Assembly (NCBI RefSeq): GCF_000016645.1
Contig: NC_009441.1
Coordinates: forward strand, 5,828,001-5,892,000
DNA from: Flavobacterium johnsoniae UW101
GTDB taxonomy: Bacteria > Bacteroidota > Bacteroidia > Flavobacteriales > Flavobacteriaceae
Reading direction: 5' to 3'
Length of the DNA: 64,000 nucleotides
Part shown: in pieces, positions 53,471-61,618 of the stretch
Layout: every line of letters starts with the position of its first letter
Numbering within the stretch: the stretch's first letter is position 1
Notes under the pieces: model-generated
Database searches by the model: none
The model's input: only the letters and a program-made list of their open reading frames with translations
Told to the model about the DNA's origin: nothing
Program-made: the position numbers and the translations under genes

Positions 53471-54910
53471 TTATTTCCATCCGCCGCCCAGGTCTCTGTA
53501 AACATGAACCGCAGCATTTAATTGTTCTTTTTTAGTGTCGATTAATTCAAGTTTTGCTTCTAATGCATCTCTCTGCGTCATCAAAACTTCAAAATAATCT
53601 ACTCTCGCAGATTTAAACAAATCATTTGAAACATCAATTGATCTATTTAAAGCATCAACCTGCTGTGATTTTAAATCGTAACCTTTTTGAAGATTTTCGA
53701 TTTTAGAAAGTTGTGTTGAAACTTCTAAATATGCATTCAAAATTGTTTTATCGTAATTGTACAAAGCCTGAAGCTGTCTTGCATTAGCGCTTGAAAACTC
53801 TGCTTTAATAGCATTTCTATTAATAAGCGGCGCAGCAAGATCTCCTGCTAATGAATACAAAATTGACTCAGGGAATGTAAACAAATAAGAAGGTTTAAAA
53901 GCCTGAACTCCAAAAGCAGCAGAAATATCCAATGAAGGATAAAATTCAGCCTTTGCTACTTTTACATCTAGTTTTGCAGCTACTAACTCTAATTCGGCCT
54001 GTTTAACATCTGGACGATTTGCAAGTAACTGAGATGGAATTCCAGAGTTTACAACTGCCGGAAGCAAGTCTGTAAAATTGGTTTTCTCTCTTTTTATTTC
54101 CTGTGGATAACGTCCTAACAAAAAGTTGATTTTGTTTTCGTTTTCTTTAATTTTCTGAAGAATATCAAACTCTAAACTTTTTGAAGTTAAAACCTCAGCC
54201 TGAAACTTCTGAACTCCAAGTTCTGTAGCTCTAGCTGCTTGTTTCTGAACTTTTACAATTTCCAAAGCATTGCTCTGTAATTCAATTGTCTGTTTTACGA
54301 TTTCCAATTGGCTGTCTAAAGCTAATAATTCATAATAAGAATCAGCGATTTCAGCAATTAAGTTTGTAATTACAAAGTTTTTACCTTCAACTGTAGCTAA
54401 ATAACGGTTTACAGCTGCCTTTTTAGAATTACGCAGTTTTTTCCAGATATCTACTTCCCAATTTGCATAAGCAGCAATGGTATAATCCGGTAATGGATCT
54501 GGTGTTTCTACTCCAGGTTTTATTTCTGTTGTAGCATCACCTGCTCCCTGACTTGTATATCTACCCACTTTTTCGATTCCTGCACCGGCACGAACACCAA
54601 CTGTTGGCAGTAAAGCGCCTTTACGAACTCTGATATCATTCTTTGCAATTTCAATTTCCTGCAAAGTCATATTCAGTTCCTGATTGTTTTTCAGCGCAAT
54701 ATCGATTAGTTCAACTAAATTTTGATCCTTAAAGAAATCTTTCCATTTTAAGGCTGCAGTATTAGTTGTATCCTGAGATTTAACGTTTCCAAATGCTTCA
54801 GGAACAGGAGCACTTGTACTTGCTGTTTCAGCTGCAGGAGCTTTACATCCTGCCACGGCAAGACATAAGCCCAATGCAATACTGTATTGATATGTTTTAA
54901 CTTTATACAT
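53471..54910 (-). CDS. outer-membrane efflux lipoprotein (TolC/OprM-NodT family)
   Basis: ATG 54910 gives 479 residues (MYKVKTYQYS...) with lipobox AVAGCKAP; an alternative ATG at 54922 adds four residues. Typical OEP features: NNQELNMTLQEIEIAKNDIRVRKG in the first helix pair, ANWEVDIWKKLRNSKKAA, ANRPDVKQAELELVAAKLDVKVAKAEFYPSLD, and DYFEVLMTQRDALEAKLELI. It forms the outer-membrane channel of the tripartite pump encoded by the two upstream genes; its start overlaps the RND gene end by 8 nt. Confidence 0.93.
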   Translation of the reverse strand: MYKVKTYQYSIALGLCLAVAGCKAPAAETASTSAPVPEAFGNVKSQDTTNTAALKWKDFFKDQNLVELIDIALKNNQELNMTLQEIEIAKNDIRVRKGALLPTVGVRAGAGIEKVGRYTSQGAGDATTEIKPGVETPDPLPDYTIAAYANWEVDIWKKLRNSKKAAVNRYLATVEGKNFVITNLIAEIADSYYELLALDSQLEIVKQTIELQSNALEIVKVQKQAARATELGVQKFQAEVLTSKSLEFDILQKIKENENKINFLLGRYPQEIKREKTNFTDLLPAVVNSGIPSQLLANRPDVKQAELELVAAKLDVKVAKAEFYPSLDISAAFGVQAFKPSYLFTFPESILYSLAGDLAAPLINRNAIKAEFSSANARQLQALYNYDKTILNAYLEVSTQLSKIENLQKGYDLKSQQVDALNRSIDVSNDLFKSARVDYFEVLMTQRDALEAKLELIDTKKEQLNAAVHVYRDLGGGWK

Positions 54911-57900
54911 GATTGTTATCAATTTCTTCTGTTAATGGATTTTCTTCTTCATGTTTTACCAGTTTGTGTTTCTCAGCAATTTTGGCAAAAATGAAATACA
55001 AGCCCGGAATTACAAATACCCCGCAGATTGTACCTATAAGCATACCTCCTGCAGCAGCAGTACCAATGGTTCTGTTACCAATTTTACCCGGACCAGTTGC
55101 AAACGTAAGCGGCAATAATCCCGCGATAAATGCAAATGAAGTCATCAAAATTGGACGGAACCTTGCTTTTGCTCCTTCCATTGCGGCTTGTAAAACAGAT
55201 AATCCTGCAGCATGTCTCTGAATCGCAAACTCTACGATCAGTACGGCATTTTTACCTAATAAACCAATAAGCATTACCATGGCAACCTGAGCATAAATAT
55301 TGTTTTCTAATCCTGTTAATTTTAATAAAAGGAACGCTCCAAAAATACCTGCAGGCAATGAAAAGATTACTGATAATGGCAGAATAAAACTCTCATATTG
55401 TGCTGCTAATACTAGGTAAACGAATCCTAAACAGATCAGGAATACCCAAATAGCCTGATTACCCTGTGCTACCTCATCGGCAGAAATACCAGCCCAGTCA
55501 ATGTCATATCCTCTCGGTAATTTTTCAGCTGCGATTTTCTGAATAACTTTAATCGCTGTACCAGAACTGTAACCTGCTGCTGGTGAACCACTAATTTGTG
55601 TTGAGGTATACATATTATGACGTGTAATTTCTGAAAGTCCGTATACTTTTTCTAATTTCATAAAAGCTGAAAAAGGCACCATTTCATCACGATCATTTTT
55701 TACATACAATTTTAAGATATCATCTGGCTGTGCACGATATTCCGGCGAAGCCTGAACGATTACTTTATAGTTGATACCAAATTTTATAAAACTAATTTCG
55801 TAGTTACTTCCCACAAGAGTTGACAAAGTATTCATGGCGTTTTCAATAGAAACTCCTTTTTGCTGTGCCAAATCATTGTCGACTTTCATCATGTACTGAG
55901 GGAAACTAGAGCTGTAGAAACTAAATACGTTTGATAATTCTGGCTGTTTGTTTAATTCTGCTACAAAATCATTGTTTACCTGTTCCATTCTCTTATAATC
56001 TACTGAACCTGTTTTATCTAACAAACGAAGTTCAAAACCTCCGGCAGCACCATAACCAGGTACAGCAGGCGGTTGGAAAAATTCGATATTAGCACCTGTA
56101 ATATCTTTACATTTTTCCTCCATTTCATGCATAATCTCAACTACAGATTCTTTTCTGTCATTCCAGTCTTTCAAGTTCACCAAACATGTTCCTGAGTTTG
56201 CTCCTGTACCTTCAGAAAGGATTTCATAACCTGCTAATGAAGAAACTGATTTTACTCCGTCGATATCTTCAGCAATTTTTTGAACTCTTTCTGCAATATT
56301 GTTAGTTCTTTCTAAAGATGAACCCGGCGGTGTCTGAATTACAGCGTAAAACATTCCCTGATCCTCATTCGGGATAAATCCTGAAGGAACTGTGCTGCTT
56401 ATTAACCATGTTCCGGCACAGAAAACTAGAAGTGCCACTATAGTAACCACTCGTCTGTTAACAATTTTCCCTAATAGATTTTGATATTTTCCTTGTGCTA
56501 AGTTGAACTTTTCGTTGAAAGCATCAATAAATCGATTTGCAGGTGTTTTCTTTTTAGGCTGTCCGTGATTGTTTTTTAACATCATCGCACAAAGCGCTGG
56601 TGTCAATGTCAATGCCACAATACCCGAAAGAATAATTGCAGTTGCCATAGTTACAGAGAACTGTCTGTAGAATACCCCAACAGGACCAGACATAAATGCA
56701 ACCGGAATAAATACTGCCGCCATCAAGAACGTAATCGCAATAATTGCCCCCGCAATTTCATGCATAGCTTTTTTAGTTGCCTTAAACGGCGACAGGTGTT
56801 CTTCTTCCATCTTGGCGTGAACAGCTTCGATAACCACAATCGCATCATCGACGACGACCCCAATTGCCAATACTAAAGCAAATAACGTTATCAAGTTCAA
56901 TGAAATATCAAAGAATGTCATGAACACAAAAGTTCCTACTAGCGATACAGGTACTGCAATTGCCGGAATTACTGTCGAACGCCAGTCTCCTAAGAAAAGG
57001 AATACTACTAAACCTACCAGAATAAAGGCTTCAACAAGCGTGTGAATTACTTTTTCGATAGAAGCATCAAGGAATTTAGAAACGTCATACGAAATTTCAT
57101 AATCCATTCCTTTTGGAAATCTTTGTTTAATTTTTTCCAGTTTAGCCTTAACTTCTTCAATAACCTGATTTGCGTTACTACCAAAAGATTGTTTTAATAC
57201 GATCGCTGCAGATGGTCTTCCATTCAAATTAGAATAGATATCATACATCGAGCTTCCAAATTCAACTTTAGCAACATCTTTCAATCTCAAAAGCTCTCCG
57301 TTTGGATTAGCTTTTACTACAATATTCTCATATTGCTCTTTTGTCGTAAAACGTCCAGAATATTTTAATACATATTCGAATGCCTGAGAACGTTTACCAG
57401 AACTCTCTCCTGTTTTACCCGGAGAAGCCTCCAAACTCTGACTAGATAATGCTTCCATTATTTCATCAGCAGAAATTTTATATGCTAACATACGGTCTGG
57501 TTTCAACCAGATACGCATTGCATATTCACGTGTTCCTAAGATATCTCCAGAACCAATACCATTTACCCTTTTTAATTCAGAAAGTACGTTAATATCGGCA
57601 TAGTTGTATAAGAACTTCATGTCGGTATTTTTGTCTGTACTGTAAAGGTTCACGTACATCAACATACTTGGTACTTCACGGGTAATTTTAATACCTTCAC
57701 GAATTACCAAAGGAGGAAGCTTATTTGTAACAGAAGCTACACGGTTTTGCACGTTAATAGCAGCCTGATTTGGATCTGTACCTAAATTAAAAACTACTTT
57801 AATTGTAGCCTCACCATCGTTTCCGGCATCAGAAGCCATATATTTCATTCCCGGAACCCCGTTTAGAGCTCTTTCCAGCGGAATAACAACCGCCTTAATC

Positions 57901-58070
57901 ATCAGCTCACCGTTAGATCCAGGATAATCTGCAGTAACGTTCACCATTGGCGGTGAAATTGTAGGGAATTGGGTAATTGGTAAATTCAATACCGACAATA
58001 CCCCTAAGAAGACAATAATCAACGATATTACTATCGACAGAACAGGTCTTTGAATAAATTTATTAAACAT
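54903..58070 (-). CDS. RND efflux transporter, AcrB/HAE1 type
   Basis: The 1055-residue inner-membrane antiporter starts MFNKFIQRPVLSIVISLIIV and has the 12-helix RND layout. The proton-relay Asp pair is in AIGVVVDDAIVVIEAVH; also visible are the porter repeats and the GLLGKNAVLIVEFA helix. Sequence is of the HAE1 drug-efflux type, not heavy-metal CusA type. It pumps hydrophobic compounds from periplasm to outside with the MFP and OEP partners. Confidence 0.95.
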   Translation of the reverse strand: MFNKFIQRPVLSIVISLIIVFLGVLSVLNLPITQFPTISPPMVNVTADYPGSNGELMIKAVVIPLERALNGVPGMKYMASDAGNDGEATIKVVFNLGTDPNQAAINVQNRVASVTNKLPPLVIREGIKITREVPSMLMYVNLYSTDKNTDMKFLYNYADINVLSELKRVNGIGSGDILGTREYAMRIWLKPDRMLAYKISADEIMEALSSQSLEASPGKTGESSGKRSQAFEYVLKYSGRFTTKEQYENIVVKANPNGELLRLKDVAKVEFGSSMYDIYSNLNGRPSAAIVLKQSFGSNANQVIEEVKAKLEKIKQRFPKGMDYEISYDVSKFLDASIEKVIHTLVEAFILVGLVVFLFLGDWRSTVIPAIAVPVSLVGTFVFMTFFDISLNLITLFALVLAIGVVVDDAIVVIEAVHAKMEEEHLSPFKATKKAMHEIAGAIIAITFLMAAVFIPVAFMSGPVGVFYRQFSVTMATAIILSGIVALTLTPALCAMMLKNNHGQPKKKTPANRFIDAFNEKFNLAQGKYQNLLGKIVNRRVVTIVALLVFCAGTWLISSTVPSGFIPNEDQGMFYAVIQTPPGSSLERTNNIAERVQKIAEDIDGVKSVSSLAGYEILSEGTGANSGTCLVNLKDWNDRKESVVEIMHEMEEKCKDITGANIEFFQPPAVPGYGAAGGFELRLLDKTGSVDYKRMEQVNNDFVAELNKQPELSNVFSFYSSSFPQYMMKVDNDLAQQKGVSIENAMNTLSTLVGSNYEISFIKFGINYKVIVQASPEYRAQPDDILKLYVKNDRDEMVPFSAFMKLEKVYGLSEITRHNMYTSTQISGSPAAGYSSGTAIKVIQKIAAEKLPRGYDIDWAGISADEVAQGNQAIWVFLICLGFVYLVLAAQYESFILPLSVIFSLPAGIFGAFLLLKLTGLENNIYAQVAMVMLIGLLGKNAVLIVEFAIQRHAAGLSVLQAAMEGAKARFRPILMTSFAFIAGLLPLTFATGPGKIGNRTIGTAAAGGMLIGTICGVFVIPGLYFIFAKIAEKHKLVKHEEENPLTEEIDNNHV

Positions 58071-58104
58071 TTTTGTATTTTTTAATGATTAAAACCCAGT
58101 AAAC

Positions 58105-59187
58105 CTATTCTGCTTTTAAACGTAAATGATTCATTACCTCTTTAGGCGATTGGTAATCATATTTAATTTTGTCGTTTTCTTTTACTTTCTGAACACCTTC
58201 AAGTAAGATTCTGTCATTTTCTGAAATACCGCTTTTAATCACGTACAAATCAGGGATTTCACCAGTAATTGTAATTTCTCTTGAACTAACTTTGTCGTCC
58301 TTGCCTACTACAAAAACATATTTTTTATCCTGAATTTCGTAAGTTGCTTTTTGTGGAATTACAATAGCATTTTTAAGAGGAACATTCATTTGAACCTGTC
58401 CTGTTTCGCCATTTCTAAGTAATTTTCCAGAATTTGGGAATCTTGCTCTGAAAGCGATATTTCCTGTTTCGTTATTGAATTCACTTTCTATAACTTCAAC
58501 ATTTCCTTTATCTTTAAAAATATCTCCGTTTGCTAATACTAAAGCCACTTTGTTATCAGCACGATCTTTAATATTGGTTTCATACTGAAGATATTCTGGC
58601 TCCGAAACGTTGAAGTAAGCAAACATCTGGCTGTTGTCTGAAAGACTTGTCAGCAATTCGCCTTCGTCGATTAAACTTCCTAGTTTTAAAGGAATACGGT
58701 CGATTGTTCCGTCAAACGGAGCTCTGATTTCTGTAAATGATAAATGAAGTCTTGCTAATGATACTTCTGCTTTTGCAGATTGTAGTTTTGCCTGAGCAAC
58801 GCTCAATTCGTTTTTAGAAACGATATTTTTATCTGCCAGTAATTTAGAGTTCTGCAATTCGATTTCTGCTGATTTTTGTTCAGACTGTGCTTTAAGTAGT
58901 TCAGCCTCATACATATTTGGCATAATTTTAAACAACAGTTGTCCTTTTTTTACAAACTGTCCTTCATCAACGTATATATTTTGTAAAAACCCTTTTTCCT
59001 GGGCACGCAATTCGATATTTCGAACTGATTTTATTTGTGAAACATATTCTTTTGTAAACGAAGTATCGATTTTAACCGGATTGGTAACGGTAAATTTTTC
59101 AACTTCTTCTTTTTCTTCTTTTTTAGATGTACAGCTCGTTAAGCACACCAAGGCCATTAAGCCTGTGAAAACAATGATTTTTTTCAT
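58105..59187 (-). CDS. RND efflux membrane fusion protein (AcrA type)
   Basis: The 360-residue periplasmic lipoprotein (lipobox CLTSCTSKK) has the biotinyl-lipoyl halves (ELRAQEKGFLQNIYVDEGQFVKKGQLLF, FTEIRAPFDGTIDRIPLKLGSLI), an alpha-hairpin (about 90-140) and a barrel with GQVQMNVPLKNAIVIPQKA. It links the RND pump to the outer-membrane channel. It is first in the mfp-rnd-oep operon. Confidence 0.94.
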   Translation of the reverse strand: MKKIIVFTGLMALVCLTSCTSKKEEKEEVEKFTVTNPVKIDTSFTKEYVSQIKSVRNIELRAQEKGFLQNIYVDEGQFVKKGQLLFKIMPNMYEAELLKAQSEQKSAEIELQNSKLLADKNIVSKNELSVAQAKLQSAKAEVSLARLHLSFTEIRAPFDGTIDRIPLKLGSLIDEGELLTSLSDNSQMFAYFNVSEPEYLQYETNIKDRADNKVALVLANGDIFKDKGNVEVIESEFNNETGNIAFRARFPNSGKLLRNGETGQVQMNVPLKNAIVIPQKATYEIQDKKYVFVVGKDDKVSSREITITGEIPDLYVIKSGISENDRILLEGVQKVKENDKIKYDYQSPKEVMNHLRLKAE

Positions 59188-59361
59188 GATTTAGTTTGGA
59201 AATTAAGCGATTGAAGCTTTGGAATGAAAATTCCTTTTGGATGTTAAAATGCATCAGTCAGCCTTAGTCCAGACCTTAACTTTGATATAAGCAGAAGTAG
59301 AAAATATACAACAGCAAGATACGCAGAGATCCAACTCAGGTAACCGATGTATATTGTAAAA

Positions 59362-59739
59362 TCAAATTCGTAATACTCGTTGAGTAATATAGATAGGATT
59401 TGAATGCCCGAAGAAAGGGACAGAAATTTTTAAACGATTAGAATCATTCGCTGCAGACTGATCTGAAAGTGTCAGATATAAAGCGTCTACCAAACTATAC
59501 GAAGCAGTAAAATACTTGTTCGTTAGTAAATTAGTATCATCACCGCCAAGAAGATCTTCTTCAATATCAACATCAGCATCTTCAATTATTGAACTGCCTC
59601 GATCCTGATTGGTAAATTTAACTCGGTGTTTTTGCAGATGATGGTGATTATGAGCACCAAAAGTATTGGCATTCAAGTATTGGCCTCCGCCAAACAGAAG
59701 CATATTCATGAATACTAAAAATACTATTAACTTTCTCAT
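59362..59739 (-). CDS. small exported His-rich/acidic protein upstream of efflux operon
   Basis: The 125-residue protein has a signal peptide (about 1-25), a His cluster HNHHHLQKH, TNQDRGSSIIEDADVDIEED (acidic) and a hydrophobic C-terminal region with FFGHSNPIYITQRVLRI. Its layout matches the 129-residue protein before ureA (26887-27276). It precedes the efflux genes on the same strand by 174 nt and may be cotranscribed. Metal binding is suggested by composition only. Confidence 0.65.
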   Translation of the reverse strand: MRKLIVFLVFMNMLLFGGGQYLNANTFGAHNHHHLQKHRVKFTNQDRGSSIIEDADVDIEEDLLGGDDTNLLTNKYFTASYSLVDALYLTLSDQSAANDSNRLKISVPFFGHSNPIYITQRVLRI

Positions 59740-59745
59740 TTCGGT

Positions 59746-59823
59746 GCGAAAGTAATAAAAGAATTAAAACAAAAAAAGAATTTTTAACAAGGTTTAACAG
59801 TTACTTAAAACGAAAACGTTTTC
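59746..59823 (-). promoter_or_regulatory. -7 box and GAAAACGTTTTC palindrome before the His-rich gene
   Basis: On the minus strand TACTTTCGC (59754-59746) is one mismatch from TAnnTTTGC and lies 6 nt before the ATG, so the mRNA would be almost leaderless. About 60 nt upstream GAAAACGTTTTC (59812-59823) is a perfect 12-bp palindrome, a LacI/CcpA-like operator shape. Confidence 0.45.
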
Positions 59824-59907
59824 TTTTATTTAATATTCAGCAAAAATCTTATTCATTATCTTACATTTATTGACATATGTCTAAAAATCAATAATTTACA
59901 AATAAAC

Positions 59908-60315
59908 TTAAAAAAGCATAATTTCCATTATCGTAAATTCCTGATCTGCTTTTACAAAGGTTTTAAAGGTATCATTCATTCCAAATTTTTCATAGAACAA
60001 TTTTTTGTTACTTCTTGCGTTACACCATACCCTTTTTAAGTCTCTGCTTTTTGCAAATTCGAAAATGTATTTTAAAAGACATGATGCAATTCCTTTTCCC
60101 TGATATTCTTCTAAAGTGGCTAATTTTCTAAACTGCATTTCTTTTCCTTCAATAAAACAAGAAACTATAGAAACTAATTTATCTTCATCAAAAACTCCAA
60201 AATGAAACCCTGAATTGTCTTCTTCTAATTGTACAAATTCAAAAGGCTGATCCGGCCACATTACTTCATGTCTAATCTGCCAGGTTTGTGAAGCTTGAAT
60301 TTCTTTTATTTCCAT
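59908..60315 (-). CDS. GNAT-family N-acetyltransferase
   Basis: The 135-residue protein is a compact GNAT domain: IRHEVMWPDQPFEFVQLEED at the N-terminus, the acetyl-CoA loop TLEEYQGKGIASCLLKY, and LFYEKFGM near the end. Substrate unknown; the IRHEVMWPDQP start is seen in a Bacteroidota subgroup. Monocistronic, followed by its own terminator. Confidence 0.9.
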   Translation of the reverse strand: MEIKEIQASQTWQIRHEVMWPDQPFEFVQLEEDNSGFHFGVFDEDKLVSIVSCFIEGKEMQFRKLATLEEYQGKGIASCLLKYIFEFAKSRDLKRVWCNARSNKKLFYEKFGMNDTFKTFVKADQEFTIMEIMLF

Positions 60316-60378
60316 TTTTAAAGTCCATTAACTGATTACAAATTTATGGACTAAAAAATACTTTATATGATTCAAAAA

Positions 60379-60412
60379 CAAAAAAGGAATCTAATTTTAG
60401 ATTCCTTTTTTG
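60379..60412. terminator. terminator/hairpin between GNAT and the 205-residue gene
   Basis: ACAAAAAAGGAATCTA (60379-60394) pairs with its inverted copy to 60412, tight loop; T-runs on both strands. It would end the 60434-61051 transcript on the minus strand. Confidence 0.85.
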
Positions 60413-60433
60413 TTTATTTATTTACAATAAAGC

Positions 60434-61051
60434 TTAAATAGCTTTTTTATAAAATATCTCATCGTTGTTTTCTGTAATTTTTTCAACTCCGTTTTCTCCT
60501 TTTTTTGCAATATTAATTACATGAAGAACTTTTGATTTATCATCAACTGTACAGTTCCAAATTGTACCATCTGATAAAATAAATGCTGAAAATAAAGCGT
60601 CTGATTTATCCATATTGTAATACACCAAATCTTCAGTTTTTATAAGTTTTTTTGCTTTTGTTTTACGATCTACTTCATAAAACAAAATTTTATTGTTACC
60701 AATTTCTACTAATTCGTCAACTAATTTGTTCTTAAAATTATCATTCGCATTTACAGTCCAGCTTGGTTTATCGCCAGTCATGAGCCAGGTTCCGTTTACT
60801 TTCTCTAAAATTTCTTTTCTTAAAATTTCTTTTAAGGTATCTACTTTTTTGATTGATTCCTGACCTATTTCATTTTCAGGTCTAATTTTAGATGCGATTG
60901 AAAATTGGTCTAAAGCATTTACAAAATCTGATTTTTTGTAATAAGAAACGGCCAATTCGTATTTATTTTTCTGGAATTTAGCCTTAGCATCATTTTGTGC
61001 AGCAATTTTCATTGAAAACAACAAAATGATAAGAATTAAATAATTTTTCAT
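60434..61051 (-). CDS. exported TPR-like protein of unknown function
   Basis: The 205-residue product has a signal peptide (MKNYLILIILLFSMKIAAQ) and then a TPR-like helical hairpin (KYELAVSYYKKSDFVNALDQFSIASKI), followed by a beta domain (GTWLMTGDKPSWTVN) of lipocalin-like appearance. No family recognised. Its promoter carries the TAYGG-N4-CCRTA palindrome also found at 39671 and 45939, so it may belong to the same regulon. Confidence 0.65.
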   Translation of the reverse strand: MKNYLILIILLFSMKIAAQNDAKAKFQKNKYELAVSYYKKSDFVNALDQFSIASKIRPENEIGQESIKKVDTLKEILRKEILEKVNGTWLMTGDKPSWTVNANDNFKNKLVDELVEIGNNKILFYEVDRKTKAKKLIKTEDLVYYNMDKSDALFSAFILSDGTIWNCTVDDKSKVLHVINIAKKGENGVEKITENNDEIFYKKAI

Positions 61052-61079
61052 TGGTTTAGGGGTGTTTTTTTATTTTTTG

Positions 61080-61123
61080 CAAACGTAGTGAATAAAAATT
61101 TCTTACAAATACGGTTTCCCGTA
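61080..61123 (-). promoter_or_regulatory. palindrome-activated promoter C
   Basis: On the minus strand TACGGGAAACCGTA (61123-61110) is a palindrome with a GAAA centre. Exactly 22 nt later the -7 box TACGTTTG(C) (61087-61080) follows, with a -33 TTTG 18 nt before it. The ATG is at 61051. Confidence 0.75.
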
Positions 61124-61133
61124 ATAAAGTATC

Positions 61134-61170
61134 AAAAAAAGCCAAATCTTTTTTTAAGATTTGGCTTTTT
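61134..61170. terminator. bidirectional terminator
   Basis: AAAAAGCCAAATCTT pairs with AAGATTTGGCTTTTT around five T, ending the ACT-domain gene transcript (minus strand). Confidence 0.9.
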
Positions 61171-61208
61171 CCTTCTATTACAAGTAAAAGAGATTACTTG
61201 ATGTAAAT

Positions 61209-61601
61209 TTAATTTGAAAATGAATTTAAAATTTTCATCGATTGTGTAATATCTTTCTTATTTACAAAAATATGATCGTGATAAAACGCGGCTACAACAT
61301 TGCAGCTTATTTCATGATCTGAAAGTGCTTTTGAAAAAGTGGCAGTTAAACCAACTGCTTCCAACGAAGAATGTACAGAAAGTGTAATCCAGGACATTAC
61401 AACAGAATATTCTAAATTTAATTTATCGGCAGTTTCTTTTTTTAAAATCAGCGTTATGGCTTCATCTTCTCTAAAGATCATTGCAATTTCATCTAAATTT
61501 AGATTCTCTAATTTTTGGACTTTACAAAAAACATAATCACCAGACTTATGTTCAGGTTTCATGCTTTTTAGTAATGTTTGTAAATCCTTTTCTCCTGACA
61601 T
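61209..61601 (-). CDS. ACT-domain protein (DUF2241/ACT_3-ACT_7 type)
   Basis: The 130-residue protein starts EKDLQTLLKSMKPEHKSGDYVFC and has SWITLSVHSSLEAVGLTATFSKAL followed by ISCNVVAAFYHDHIFV. This is the double-ACT layout of small ligand-binding proteins related to the regulatory domain of aspartate kinase. Binding of an amino acid is likely; the partner is unknown. It lies 17 nt after the M1 peptidase gene, so the two probably share a transcript. Confidence 0.85.
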   Translation of the reverse strand: MSGEKDLQTLLKSMKPEHKSGDYVFCKVQKLENLNLDEIAMIFREDEAITLILKKETADKLNLEYSVVMSWITLSVHSSLEAVGLTATFSKALSDHEISCNVVAAFYHDHIFVNKKDITQSMKILNSFSN

Positions 61602-61618
61602 TTTATTTATTTTGATTA

